DNA of 32,480 nucleotides from Planctomycetota bacterium (GCA_014381825.1 JACNKX010000110.1:1-32480); one strand, 5' to 3'; shown: positions 1 to 9,552, counted from the stretch's first letter. Numbers and translations: made by a program. The notes: a model not told the origin generated them from the letters alone.

Positions 1-11
1 ACCGTTTGGTA

Positions 12-74
12 TTTGACATAAAGGTTGTCATTTCGGACACAAAGGTTGTCACGCTTTGACATAAAGGGTGTCAC
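12..74. repeat. Three tandem TTTGACA-N6/7-TGTC direct repeats
   Basis: Three near-identical units lie head to tail: TTTGACATAAAGGTTGTCA at 12-30, a variant with GGACACAAAGGTTGTCA ending at 51, and TTTGACATAAAGGGTGTCA at 55-73. The GAC triplets are at 15, 36 and 58, so the period is 21-22 bp, two helical turns. Each unit has the form TGACA-N7-TGTC, which is partly dyad-symmetric. Regularly spaced arrays of this kind are known at the ends of Tn7/Tn5053/Mu-like transposons, where TnsB/TniA-type transposases bind. No transposase gene is visible in the window, so the transposon assignment is inference. The same block, with the same TTGGTA lead-in, recurs at the right edge. Confidence 0.7.
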
Positions 75-122
75 GAATTTCGGCAGTGATTCAATTGAAG
101 AACGGTCGTTCGGTCGTGCCGC

Positions 123-395
123 TCACTCCGCAGCAATACGAACGTGCAGTCGTGCGGTGGCTGTCAGGCCGGTTTTGTCTTCTCGCTGCACCCGGAAAAG
201 ATAGTGACCCGGCTGTTTGAACGTGTGGTGAGTGACCGCGTATCCGTCTTTCGCCTGGGGATCTGCGTTGCCATCCGATTTCACACTGACCGGCGGACTG
301 CCGTCTCCAAAGTCCCACACTTCGTTTCCGTTCTTGGCTCTGGGCGTGACGGTGTTGTTGTATCCCCTGTTGACCCATGCTCGTCGTCGTTTCGG
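123..395 (-). pseudogene. C-terminal remnant of a PKD-domain protein
   Basis: Read on the minus strand, this stretch encodes NEVWDFGDGSPPV followed about 30 residues later by HTFKQPGHYLFRVQRED and a stop at 123. The WDFGDGS motif and the later HxF..PGxYxFRV strand are the hallmarks of a PKD domain, an immunoglobulin-like fold of exported proteins. Only one domain and its C-terminal end remain. Upstream of roughly 395 the reading frame continues into unrelated sequence that, on the other strand, encodes a phosphate transporter fragment. It is therefore the tail of a larger exported protein cut by rearrangement. The parent protein cannot be identified from what is left. Confidence 0.6.
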
Positions 396-396
396 C

Positions 397-1020
397 GTAA
401 CAGCGGAGACTTGCCTCTGCGTCGGCGGTGCTACCGTCGAGGTCGTTCCGGAGGCCTGCAGCGCCGTCACCCTGCAGCGCGTCGAACAGCTTTCGATCCA
501 AGTGGGAGACGTTGTCACCTGCCGTAATCGATACCAAGGGAAGATGTTCGAAATCAACGCCGGCCCCACGTTGGACCGTCTGCACTATGTTTCGGCCGGT
601 ATGGTCAGCTTTGCCCGTGGGCTGAACGACACGCCAAAGATCGCCGCATTGCTGGTGCTCGCTCCAGCGATCGGGCAATTTGGCAGCGTGGCGCTAGTCG
701 GAGCGGCGATCGCAGTCGGCGGCATCATCAGCTCACGACGCGTGGCCGAGACGATGAGTCAGAAGATCACTGCAATGAATCACGGGCAAGGGTTCACTGC
801 CAACTTCATCACGAGTTTGATCGTGATTGGTGCCAGCCGGCTAGGCTTGCCAGTATCGACGACTCACGTCAATTGCGGATCGCTGTTCGGAATTGGCTCC
901 GTAACCCGTCAGGCGAACTGGAGCATGATCGGCAGGATTCTCGGAGCCTGGTTAGTCACTTTGCCGCTGGGTGCTGCGCTCGGCGCTCTCTTCTACTGGC
1001 TGGTCAGTGGACTTGGATAG
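397..1020 (+). pseudogene. PiT-family inorganic phosphate transporter, C-terminal fragment
   Basis: The C-terminal half of a PiT-type phosphate permease. The translation contains the family repeat signature VSFARGLNDTPKIAALL (about 601-655) and the conserved LPVSTTHVNCGSLFGIG (about 847-897), with hydrophobic segments around both and a membrane-spanning end at LPLGAALGALFYWLV. The part before them, with CLCVG and a cysteine-containing loop, fits the central domain of planctomycete homologues as far as I recall it. The N-terminal repeat and its membrane helices are absent. The open frame extends left to 232, but that part overlaps the antisense PKD remnant and is not transporter-like. The gene is truncated at about 390 and very likely non-functional. 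It ends 16 bp from the convergent phosphoesterase gene. Confidence 0.75.
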
Positions 1021-1036
1021 TCATCATCGAGGCTTC

Positions 1037-2044
1037 TCAACTCCAACGGAGGTCTACCCTCTTTTGATGGCGGACGTGTTTTGTGTCCAGGGTTTGTACT
1101 TCCAAGGTCGCCCCGTTGTCCTTTAACAGCATTCTTATCCAGCCCACGGCTTCTTTGGGACCGAATGTGTACCCAACCGGAGGCATGGAAACGAAGAACA
1201 CGTTTCGCGACTTGAAGATCTGAAATTGGTGCATGTGGCCAAACACGACCGCCTTGACGTGTGGTCTTGCGTGGAGCAAAGCGAGAAATCGATCCGTGTC
1301 TTCCAGGCCGCCCGTGAATCCCCGGAAGGGGTCCGCGCTGGGAACGATGAAGTTCTCTTGTCCAGTGTGTTGTCGATATTCATCGCTCGGATTGACATTG
1401 TGATGAAGTACCACAACGGCTGGTTTGTCCGATTCAGAATCAAGCACGGCCTCGAACCACGCTAGTTGTTCCTTGCCAAGTCTTCCCGGTCCCTTCACCG
1501 GTCGATCAGGAGTTTGCATCGTAAGCGAGTCCAACAACACAAGATTCGCGTGCTGAGATTTCAACACAGAGACATGGCGGTTCTCCAGCAGAAGACGGTC
1601 GTCACTTTGAGTCTGCTCTCTAAACACGTTGGAGAAGTTGTCGCGATGATCATGGTTGCCCATTGCCAAGTGAATCGGAATCGTGTCAAGCAACTTCAGC
1701 TTGCGAGCCAGCAGTTCATATTCTTCCTTCCCACCCACATGCACGCAGTCGCCGCTCAAGACGAGCCCCGCAGGCCTTTCCGCAGACGCCAGCACTTGAC
1801 GAGCAGCCCGCTCGAAGTTCGTCGCCACGAGAGTTGCCCGCTTTTCCATGGCCGTTCTGTTGTTGTCGTAATGCTGATCAATCGACCGTTGGGACAACAG
1901 ATGCGTGTCGGAAATCAGCGCCCAAGAATTTGGGTTCACTTGAGAATCAGAGCCAAGCAAGTCGGAGTGTCCCAACCCTGCAATCGCCGACGCCGATACA
2001 GCGAGAAATCGACGGCGTGACACGGGCAAGAGATGTGCTGGCAT
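1037..2044 (-). CDS. Tat-exported calcineurin-like metallophosphoesterase
   Basis: 335 aa. All five motifs of the calcineurin-like phosphoesterase superfamily are present in order: DTH (D46, H48), GDCVH (D99), GNHDH (N130, H131), a VVLHHN histidine and GHMHQF near the C-terminus, so a two-metal active site is expected. The N-terminus SRRRFLAVSASAIAGLG is a twin-arginine leader, which points to export of the folded protein. I chose ATG 2044 over the upstream ATG at 2071 because AGGAG lies about 8 nt before it and the leader then has normal length. The natural substrate cannot be told; related exported enzymes cleave phosphomonoesters, phosphodiesters or nucleotides. The gene stands alone between a transporter fragment and a DUF1501 fragment, and the region before its start runs into the latter. 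Confidence 0.9.
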   Translation of the reverse strand: MPAHLLPVSRRRFLAVSASAIAGLGHSDLLGSDSQVNPNSWALISDTHLLSQRSIDQHYDNNRTAMEKRATLVATNFERAARQVLASAERPAGLVLSGDCVHVGGKEEYELLARKLKLLDTIPIHLAMGNHDHRDNFSNVFREQTQSDDRLLLENRHVSVLKSQHANLVLLDSLTMQTPDRPVKGPGRLGKEQLAWFEAVLDSESDKPAVVVLHHNVNPSDEYRQHTGQENFIVPSADPFRGFTGGLEDTDRFLALLHARPHVKAVVFGHMHQFQIFKSRNVFFVSMPPVGYTFGPKEAVGWIRMLLKDNGATLEVQTLDTKHVRHQKRVDLRWS

Positions 2045-2099
2045 GGCGTGACTCCTGGCGGACGAAAACAAATCTGTTGGTGATGGCAGTATACCTGAA

Positions 2100-2601
2100 G
2101 CTGGAGCACGCCGACGTCAGTTCCGTGAGGCACGGCGGATCGGGCAACAACTTCATGAGTCTTGCGTCGGGCATGCAAATGCTTGGCGGACCGCTAGACA
2201 AGGCCATCAGCGCGTTCCTTTCGGACCTTGAGGAGCGTGGACTGTTGGAAAACGTGTTGCTGGTAATCACTGGCGAGTTTGGACGCACGCCCAAGATCAA
2301 CAAGAACGCAGGACGCGATCACTGGGGTAGTCTCAGCACGCTCGCTTTGGCGGGCGGCGGGTTGGATTCAGGACAGGTTCTTGGTCAAGCCGCGCGCAAC
2401 AACGACGTTCCCCACAGTGATCCCGTCGGAGTTGAGAACCTGATGTCCACGATTATGAACATCTTGTTTGACGTCGGACCGACAAACGCCACCGAACGAC
2501 TCGGCGATTTCGCGGCGCAATCGCGTCCAAAAAGGGCAACTCGCCGCGTGGAGGAACGGAATAGCGCCCCCAAATCGCTGCTAACCAGAGACTGTCTTTA
2601 A
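2100..2601 (+). pseudogene. DUF1501 protein, C-terminal fragment
   Basis: The translation from about 2110 carries the end of a DUF1501 (sulfatase-like fold) protein: LDKAISAFLSDLEERGL, then the family block TGEFGRTPKINKNAGRDHWG at about 2272-2331 and ALAGGGL, followed by the usual VGVENLMSTIMNILFDVG segment. Sequence after about 2475 no longer resembles the family tail, and everything N-terminal to the block, including the leader and the nucleophile region, is missing. The open frame runs left to 1663, but that part is antisense to the phosphoesterase. Its TAA stop at 2599-2601 overlaps the TAA of the intact DUF1501 gene on the other strand, so two paralogues meet tail to tail. Confidence 0.8.
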
Positions 2602-3899
2602 ACGAGGCTGGCGATCGGCTGGCCGTCGATGAGCATCGGCGTGGGCCGACCGCTGGGGTCCTGGAAATGTGTGTCAGCAGCTATGCCGAGGACGTGAAAG
2701 ACAGTGGCCATCAAGTCCTGCGGAGTAACAATAGCGGACTTCGGAAACTCAGCCTTCGGCGAAGATTCTCCGATGACTTGGCCGACCTGCAGGCCTCCTC
2801 CTGATAACGCCAGAGTACTCAGGCGTCCCCAGTGGTCGCGTCCGGCTCGCTTGTTAATGCGCGGTGTGCGGCCGAACTCACCCGATACAACAAGCAGGAT
2901 GTTCTGGTCCAGACCTCGTTGGTAGAGATCCTCGACGAACGCGGAAACGGCCCGATCGACTTCCGGGCCGCGTTTGTTCATGCCACCCTTGACGTTGCCG
3001 TGCATGTCCCAGCCCTGGAGTGAGACTGCGACGAAACCACATCCGGCCTCGCACAGCCGCCGAGCCGTCAGCATCGAGGCGCCGAGTCCGTCGCCGTACT
3101 TTTCGACAATCGCCGGGTCTTCCTGCTGCAGGTCAAAGGCCTGCGTGCCGTTGCCGAGGATCAAGTTAAGGGCCTGCTGATTCAGCCCGTCGATACCTTC
3201 CATGATTCCGCTGGCATCGGCTTCCCGCCGCAGTTGATCGAGTCGCTGCAGCAGTGTGCGACGGTCTTCCAAACGCGGCACTTTCGTCGTGAGGTTCATG
3301 TTGTCGCGAGCCGGCCCGCTGGGCGTGAATGGCGCATAGGCCTTCCCTAGCCAGGCTGGTCCGGGGATACGCGGCGCATCTGCATTGAAGCCGATGCGGC
3401 CCATGAGAACGTAGGTTGGCATTCCGGTGACGGAGTGATTGGGGCCGCGTACTCGAGATGCGATGGATCCCAGCGACGGACGGTCGGCATTGTGTGCGTG
3501 TCCCGTGTTAACCCAGAAGGCGGCTCGATTATGGCTGCTCGTCGGAACGCTGAACGATCGAACGAAAGCCATCTTGTCGGCCTGCTTCGCGAGTGCTGTG
3601 AAGTTGCCGCCGAGAGTCACTCCCGGCATGACGGTTTTCACTTCACCGGTAACGCTGCGGAATTCCGCCGGCGCGGTCATCTTTGGATCAAATGTTTCGA
3701 TATGTGTTGGGCCGCCGTTTAGCCAGAGCCACACAACGGATGCGTTCCTGGCCGCAACTTGAGTCCCCCCCGCGGCTCGCGCTGCCAGCAGACTGGATAG
3801 GGTCAGACCGCCGAGACCCAGACTTCCGACCTGCAGGAAGCTCCGTCGTGATAAGCCCGCACAGTTGCGCTCCTTCTCGCCGAAACAGATTTTCAACAT
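2598..3899 (-). CDS. DUF1501 family exported protein
   Basis: 433 aa. A twin-arginine leader (LSRRSFLQVGSLGLGGLTLSSLLAA) is followed by the DUF1501 pattern: LNGGPTHIETFDPK near the start, FVRSFSVPTSSHNRA, WDMHGN, and the C-terminal SGEFGRTPRINKRAGRDHWG. The family shares the alkaline-phosphatase/sulfatase fold and is very abundant in planctomycetes, often beside PSCyt/PSD1 genes, but its reaction is not established. ATG 3899 is preferred to the upstream start at 3941 because GGAG sits 8 nt before it. No cytochrome partner adjoins this copy. It appears intact, ending with the typical DGQPIASLV tail. Confidence 0.88.
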   Translation of the reverse strand: MLKICFGEKERNCAGLSRRSFLQVGSLGLGGLTLSSLLAARAAGGTQVAARNASVVWLWLNGGPTHIETFDPKMTAPAEFRSVTGEVKTVMPGVTLGGNFTALAKQADKMAFVRSFSVPTSSHNRAAFWVNTGHAHNADRPSLGSIASRVRGPNHSVTGMPTYVLMGRIGFNADAPRIPGPAWLGKAYAPFTPSGPARDNMNLTTKVPRLEDRRTLLQRLDQLRREADASGIMEGIDGLNQQALNLILGNGTQAFDLQQEDPAIVEKYGDGLGASMLTARRLCEAGCGFVAVSLQGWDMHGNVKGGMNKRGPEVDRAVSAFVEDLYQRGLDQNILLVVSGEFGRTPRINKRAGRDHWGRLSTLALSGGGLQVGQVIGESSPKAEFPKSAIVTPQDLMATVFHVLGIAADTHFQDPSGRPTPMLIDGQPIASLV

Positions 3900-4088
3900 G
3901 AGATTTCTCCGACAGCGGATGGAGGTGGCGGGTTTTCGCATCAGTCAGATTTGATGTATCCCACTTATATCACGTTTCGTTCCTTGCTCACAACATGAAC
4001 GCCCCTGGTGCGGCGGAGAGCGCTGCCCGCTGGTCGAAGTAAGTTCACGGTATGGCACTAAGTCCTCTGATTGGTCAAACTTACAGAC

Positions 4089-5501
4089 ATGCTGCGGACT
4101 CCAATCAGTCGACGCCGTTTGTTTCAAGCCGTTAGCGCGGGCGTCATGGGTCATAGTTTGCCCCAGTTGCTGGCTCTCGAGTCGACAGCGGGTACGGCAC
4201 AAGCGCAAGCCAAGCAAGTGCTGGTCGTTTATGAAGAAGGCGGCATCAGCTAGATGGATACCTGGGATCCGAAACCGAATGCCCCGGCCGATCATTGCAC
4301 ACCTTATAAACCGATTGCGACGAATGTTCCCGGCGTGCATTTCTCGTCCCTGATGCCGCTGCTCGCACGGCAGGCGGACAAGCTGGGGGTGGTTCGCTCG
4401 ATGACGACTGCCGAGGCTCCTAGTCACCCCAACGCTTGCGAGGAATTCTTCAAAGGCTATCCGTTCGATGCGCCCTTCGACTTTCCAGACATTGGCTCGG
4501 TCGCGGTGCACACATTGGGTAGTGAGTGCCGCGAGTTGCCGGGGTACATCTTTTGCCCCGGCATCAACATGCCCAACCACGTTACCAGTACTGGGTTCTT
4601 GCCCGCCAGTCGTGCTCCCTGGAAGCTGGGCACGAAGAACCTGGGGGAGAATCTCGCTGATCCAACATGGAAGGTGGCGTCGCTCGCGCCGCAGCCCGGA
4701 ACGAACGGTCAGCGTCTGGAGATCCGACAACAGCTCCGCGACGGCTTGAACGGGGCCGCGTTGAGTAGACTCGATGCTGCTCAAGCGCTCGAGAGTTACT
4801 ACGAGAATGCCTTCGATTTGCTGACTAGTCCCCGCGTGCACAAGGCCTTCGACTTCTCCCGCGAACCCGACAAGATCCGCGACCGCTATGGGCGTGATCA
4901 CCGCGGTTGCTGCTACCTGCTGGGTCGCAAGTTGATCGAGGCGGGTGTGCGGTTCGTAACCGTGACCGTCATTCAGCCACCCGAACACGTCGAACGTCCC
5001 GGCTACGGACAGCCGAAAGGTGTGTTCCTCAATTGGGATCATCACGAAGGCATCTATCAAAACGGACCCTGCGGGGGGCCGCAGGCGATGCGGAATCAGG
5101 AGCGTTATGGTCTGCCACATCCGATCATGATGCCCAGTCTTGACCGTTCGTTGAGTGCGTTGGTCGAAGACATGGATGCTCGCGGGCTGTTGGACGAAAC
5201 GCTGGTCTGTTTTGTCACCGAGATGGGACGCACGCCGCGAATCAATAAGTGGGGCGGCCGCGACCACTGGGGGCGAGCCATGTCGATTGCCTTTGCCGGT
5301 GCTGGCGTTCCCGGCGGCCAAGTGATCGGGGAAACCAACCGGGACGGAGGCGAAGTCGTCGAGTCTCGCTACACGCCGGCCGACTATGCCGAGACGATCT
5401 ATCGCAAACTTGGCATCAACACGGCAGCTCGGCTGCGAAGACCAGACGGGCGTCCGATCGACTTCACCGACAGTGGCCGCGCGATCGCCAGCTTGTTCTA
5501 A
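4089..5501 (+). pseudogene. DUF1501 gene interrupted by one in-frame TAG
   Basis: The reading frame from ATG 4089 has a twin-arginine leader (ISRRRLFQAVSAGVMG) and reaches VVYEEGGIS, then a TAG at 4251-4253, then continues in the same frame with MDTWDPKPNAP to 5501. Homologues read GGxSQxDTWDPKP here, so the stop sits exactly where a glutamine is expected (CAG to TAG, one base). The rest is complete and conserved: HNACEEFF-like region, WDHHEG, TEMGRTPRINKWGGRDHWG and the DxGRAIASLF tail, 470 sense codons in all. It could be a fresh nonsense mutation, a sequencing error or a read-through or restart case: ATG follows the TAG immediately, but a restart would lose the leader. It is 69 bp upstream of the peptidase gene and could be cotranscribed with it. 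Confidence 0.85.
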
Positions 5502-5570
5502 GTTCACCAGAACGCGGATCTTCCGCACTCTGGAGAGTGCAGCTACCACAAACGTATCGGAGGAAGCAGC

Positions 5571-6737
5571 ATGTCCGAGTCGCCTTGCACGGTTGGCCGT
5601 TTGAATCGCCGACACTTGCTCGCACTTGGTGGAGCCACGCTGGCAGCGGCCACGACGACGGCACTGCCGCCAGCCAACGCGTCCCCAGAGTCGACCGGCG
5701 GCGAGTCGTCGATCGGATTTCATTGCTACACCGACTTGTTGGCCCACATCCGGCAGCGCGGCCACAAACTGCGAGTACTGGGACACTGCCCGGATGGCTC
5801 GCCAATGGTGGCCGTCAAGGCGGGCGGGAAGAAGAAACCTGCCATCTTCATTGGCGCGGGTAGCCATTCGACGGAACACGCTGGCGTCGTGGCGGCTGTT
5901 GAGTTGTTGGACGAGTTGGAGACGGAGCATGAGGTCTATGTAATCCCCTGTCGCGATCCAATGGGATTGCAGGGATTCCACCATGTGCTGAGCTTTGGGC
6001 TGGGCGACGAAGCGTCGATATCGAGTATCGAAGAGGTTGAGCCGTTGCTGCGTAGCAAAGGCGAAGTACTGTACGACGTCGATGGCCGACTGCTGGTGCT
6101 GATCGGCGAATATGGCTATGCCAGTACCAGCTTCTACCGCAAATTCGATAAGGGAACGGCCTTTCTGGAGCCACTCAAGGGCCGCCGCATGTACTTCCCT
6201 TCCAGCCGCACGGACTCGCCCGGCGCCGCGCCGCTGGAGCGGGCTTACACACAGATTGTCACGCCCGACGGCGAAGTTCTGCATCTGAATCGTTTTCACG
6301 ACACCAAGTGGGCGCCGATCGAAGTCCGCTGCACGCGAAACTTGATGGCGGAAGTCCAGCCTCGCTTGGTATTCGATCTGCACGAATATGGCGGCGACGC
6401 TTTCTGGATGTCGGCCAGGAGACAACGAACAGACGAGGATGAGATTTGGGAACGCCGCATGGCAAGCGAAGCCGCTCGGGCCGTGGCAGCCCTTGGAGCC
6501 TCGTTCCCAGACGAGAGTTACAGTCCAGGTTCGTTTTTCGAGAAGCTCGAGTCGGGGGTGTTTTGGTTGGATGCCTCGCAGCGCGGTGAAGGATTGAATC
6601 TGATCGACTTCGCCGCCCGTCACTACGGCCCGGGCTTCACCATCGAAACCGGAATGCGGCAAGACTTCAAAGAGCGTTTGGCAATGCACAAGACGGTTGT
6701 GCAGACCGCGGTGAAAGTCTTTTCAGAGCGGTTTTGA
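5571..6737 (+). CDS. Exported M14-like zinc carboxypeptidase / deacylase
   Basis: 388 aa. The zinc ligands of the M14/succinylglutamate-desuccinylase fold can be placed: HSTE (H99 and E102, the HxxE pair) and H271 in FDLHEYGGD; E359 in TIETG fits the catalytic glutamate. The N-terminus LNRRHLLALGGATLAAA is a likely Tat leader. A good GGAGG lies about 8 nt before the ATG. The family removes C-terminal amino acids or acyl groups from small amides; the substrate here is unknown. It follows the TAG-interrupted DUF1501 gene on the same strand by 69 bp, so the two probably form an operon. Length is normal and no defect is visible. Confidence 0.82.
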   Translation: MSESPCTVGRLNRRHLLALGGATLAAATTTALPPANASPESTGGESSIGFHCYTDLLAHIRQRGHKLRVLGHCPDGSPMVAVKAGGKKKPAIFIGAGSHSTEHAGVVAAVELLDELETEHEVYVIPCRDPMGLQGFHHVLSFGLGDEASISSIEEVEPLLRSKGEVLYDVDGRLLVLIGEYGYASTSFYRKFDKGTAFLEPLKGRRMYFPSSRTDSPGAAPLERAYTQIVTPDGEVLHLNRFHDTKWAPIEVRCTRNLMAEVQPRLVFDLHEYGGDAFWMSARRQRTDEDEIWERRMASEAARAVAALGASFPDESYSPGSFFEKLESGVFWLDASQRGEGLNLIDFAARHYGPGFTIETGMRQDFKERLAMHKTVVQTAVKVFSERF

Positions 6738-6775
6738 CTTGCTCTTTGTCCGCTTAAGGATTCGCTCTCTTTCGT

Positions 6776-7803
6776 TTAACGGCAAGCCGAAGGCGACATC
6801 TCTGCCTTCACAAACTGGAACGAATACAGATCCGCGTCATGTAACTCGAAGAGTAGCCGGACCGGTGTGCCAGCGAGCGAGGAGAGATCGGCGTCGCTGT
6901 TCCACTTCACGCGTCTAGCGATCGAATCCCCGAAGAGTTGCGGACAGTTTGCCGCTGAGAAACCGTTGATTGGCTTGCCATCTGTGTCCTGGACCTCGAC
7001 GCGGACGCCACCGGCCGCCGACGTCGAGAAGTTGATTTCCAACTGAGTGCCAGCGAAGACAATTGGCTTGGTCTGCAACCGGCCGCCTTTCAAGTCCGCC
7101 GCTGCCGAAACGAAGCCGTCAGCGCGCATCGTGTGGCGGCGGACCTGGCAACTCTCGCCCTGATAGTACCCTTCGACGACGTACAACGAGATCTCGTCAG
7201 GCGCGCCCGCCAGATGCGAAGCCGTCTCAACCAATCCCCAGGCAACAAGGTTGTTGCGGCACACCCAACGATCCGGTTGCAGACCGGGGCGTACGAATGC
7301 ATCCTGCCAGCGGTGAAATGTCTCGCCATCGCGACTGCTCATCAGGATCGTGTCTGATACACCCGGCAGCGGATGGTCGATCGGCGACTTGCGGCTCGGC
7401 ACGAAGCGTTTTGGGAAGCCGAGATAGATGTGTGGCGCTCGGTAGTACGGCTGAATCTGGTTGACGTAGAGGTGTTCGGCCGGTGCGCCGGGATACTCCA
7501 GAAACTTCGGTTTCGTCCAATTCAGAAAGTCGGGCGAAGTACACGTCATGATGTCCCGTTTGCCGGCTCGCCCCTGGCGATGGTAATCGACGTACAGTCC
7601 GCGTTTTGCATCCCAGAATGCGAGGTTCTGTGAGTCAAACGCGCCGTCGGTAATCACCGGCTTGTCGCTCATCAGCGACCAGTGAATCGCGTCCGGCGAC
7701 TGAAAGACGAACAGTCCGCCTTCGTGCTTGCTGCCGCCTATCGCCTTGTACTTTGCCTCCGGTTTGCAATCGGGATTGGGATCCTTGAACGGCACGAAGT
7801 CGC
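6776..7803 (-). pseudogene. GH32/GH43-like propeller gene B, N-terminus deleted
   Basis: From about 7800 downward the minus strand encodes DFVPFKDPNPDCKPEAKYK, a run of propeller blades with SPDAIHWSL, TSPDFLNWTK and SRDGETFHRW, the motif GAPDEISLYVVEGYYQ, and a C-terminal beta-sandwich ending DADLYSFQF. These parts align residue by residue with gene A directly upstream, so the two are paralogues of an exported five-bladed propeller family related in fold to GH32/GH43. About the first 150 residues expected in the family are missing. The open frame continues upstream to 7936, but there it only re-reads gene A in another frame. It is the 3' half of a deletion fusion and has no proper start. Confidence 0.8.
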
Positions 7804-8925
7804 GTAAAGCGAGATCTCGTCGGGAGCGCCCACAAGATGCGACTTCGTTTGCAGCATGCCCCAAAAAATGAAATTGTCGCCGTAGACCCAGGTGTCCTTG
7901 CGAGCCGGTCCCGGCCGAATGAACGCTTCGCCCCAACGATGGAAAGTTACGCCGTCACGGCTGGTCATGAACGCCGCGTCGGTAACCGTTGTGCCGTATC
8001 TCCCGGACTGTTTAGCGCGAAACTGCCGCTCTTGGAGCCCCGGCAGTTTGGTCATCGACTCCGACCATCCCCGGTCGTTGTATCGCATCGGAAAGCCCAT
8101 GAAAATGTGGGGCGCACGGTAATACGGCTGGACCTGGTTGGTATAAAGAGCCTGCTCGGCCGCACCGGGATATTCGAGCCATTGGGGCTTTGGAAAACTG
8201 CCGGGGTCTTTCGACGCAGCGGTCATGATGCCGCGGACCCCATTGTCGAAACTGCGATGATATTCCCGATACACCGCACAGACCGAATCCCAGAACATCA
8301 GGTTTTGGGAATCGAACGCGCCCGCCGTTGTGAACGGCTTGTTGCTCTTCAACTGAAAATGAATTCCGTCCGCCGACACCATCAAGTACAGGCCGCGCGG
8401 ACTGCCTTTGATCACAATCTTGTAGCGTTCCGAATCCGGGCAGTCGGGGTTTGGGTCCATAAACACGGCGGTATGCGCGGGACTTCCGCCGATCTCTTGG
8501 ACCATCGCCTCGTTGAGGATCAGATTGTTCTTGGTGGAACCCTGAAACTCGACGATACCCAATTCCGGACGCGTCCAGTGAATGCCGCCCTTGCTCTCGG
8601 CCAGGCATAGCGTCTCCCAGGGGCTCGGGTTGGTCTTGTAGGCCTTCGAATTGGGATGATGGCCGCCACGGTAGTAGATGCGGAAGCGGTCGCCATCCTG
8701 GAACACACTTTGATACGCACTGCCGTTTCCTTCCCAAGGTGCGTCGGTGCGGAACACGACCTCACGGCGCAGCGGACGGTGTAGCTGGAGCCGCACTCCA
8801 TCAAGCCGTTCAATAAGGTAGTGATCGACAAACAATTCGCGGCGCGCTCCGATGTCGATCGGCTCCGCGGATTGTGCAACGGCTGAGAGGACAAGAAGAA
8901 TCGTGGGAAGAATCGCGGTTTTCAT
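7798..8925 (-). pseudogene. GH32/GH43-like propeller gene A, C-terminus deleted
   Basis: Starts with a secretion signal (MKTAILPTILLVLSAVAQSA) and the family opening RRELFVDHYLIERLDGVRL, then DGDRFRIYYRG, AESKGGIHWTRPE, the VFMDPNPDCPDSERYK loop, SADGIHFQL and SRDGVTFHRW, and reaches GAPDEISLYA. At 7797-7803 the sequence jumps to the middle of paralogue B and loses frame; the open frame then adds a nonsense tail and stops at 7738. The C-terminal beta-sandwich, about 110 residues in the paralogue, is absent. The family is taken to bind or cleave carbohydrate, but no catalytic residues could be assigned. The gene lies 36 bp after a truncated sialidase gene on the same strand. Confidence 0.8.
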
Positions 8926-8961
8926 GTTAGTTTCTCAGTTGCAGTGTCCTGCGTGAGCTGT

Positions 8962-9552
8962 TTATTTGCCAAGTGAATCGTCCTTCTTCACCAGCCGGAA
9001 CGAGCTCATCACGATCGACTGATTCGTCTTACCGTAGGCGTCGTCGCCGCCAACATGACCGAAGATGAAGATGCGACCGTCGGCGGCCTGAACCGCGCGG
9101 GGGTAGTAGGCCGTTCCAGGTACGTTGAGCTTGTGCCACGATTTTCCCGCGTCGGTGGTGTAGTGGATACCGGTCGTGGCGATGTGCAGAATTGGGCCCT
9201 CGCGAGTCGCCAGCACATCGGGGTGACCGCTATGGGGGAACGGCGCCGGACCGACCTCGCCGGGAATCCAGGTGTTGCCGGACTTCTTCAACATGCCCTG
9301 CCAACGCACCTCGCGACGCTGGCCTGATGGCGCAATGCGTCGGAAGACACAGAGCAAGTCCCCGTTGGGCAGTTCCGCCGCATCAAACTCCTCACCGCCC
9401 CAGTTCTCTCGATGCGCATGCGGGACGACTTGAATCGGACCAATCCACGTCTTGCCTTTGTCGCTGGAAACCATCAGCAGCGGCTCGAAGAGGCCGTTGT
9501 ACTTTGCCCGCGTGCGGCTGTTCGCTGGGACATGGGCCGGTATGATGTTCAT
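8962..9552 (-). pseudogene. Sialidase-like (BNR) protein, N-terminus lost
   Basis: 196 codons from an ATG at 9552. Two Asp-boxes of the sialidase propeller are visible, SSDKGKTW near the start and TTDAGKSW further on, together with FDAAELPNGDLLCVFRR and HSGHPDVL. An intact exported sialidase of this type has about 350-400 residues with a leader and roughly five Asp-boxes (compare the copy at 29695-30894), so about half is missing. Upstream of 9552 the frame stays open to 9984, but it loses similarity and runs antisense into the GDPD gene start. GGAGG lies 11 nt before the ATG, so a short product is possible, but without a signal peptide. Most likely a remnant, cut by whatever placed the GDPD gene here. 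Confidence 0.7.

Noticed and set aside
3945-6689. A 914-codon open frame on the minus strand
   Set aside because: It lies entirely antisense to the TAG-interrupted DUF1501 gene and the M14 peptidase gene, whose motifs are clear. The translation has no domain and a biased composition; it is a codon-bias shadow.
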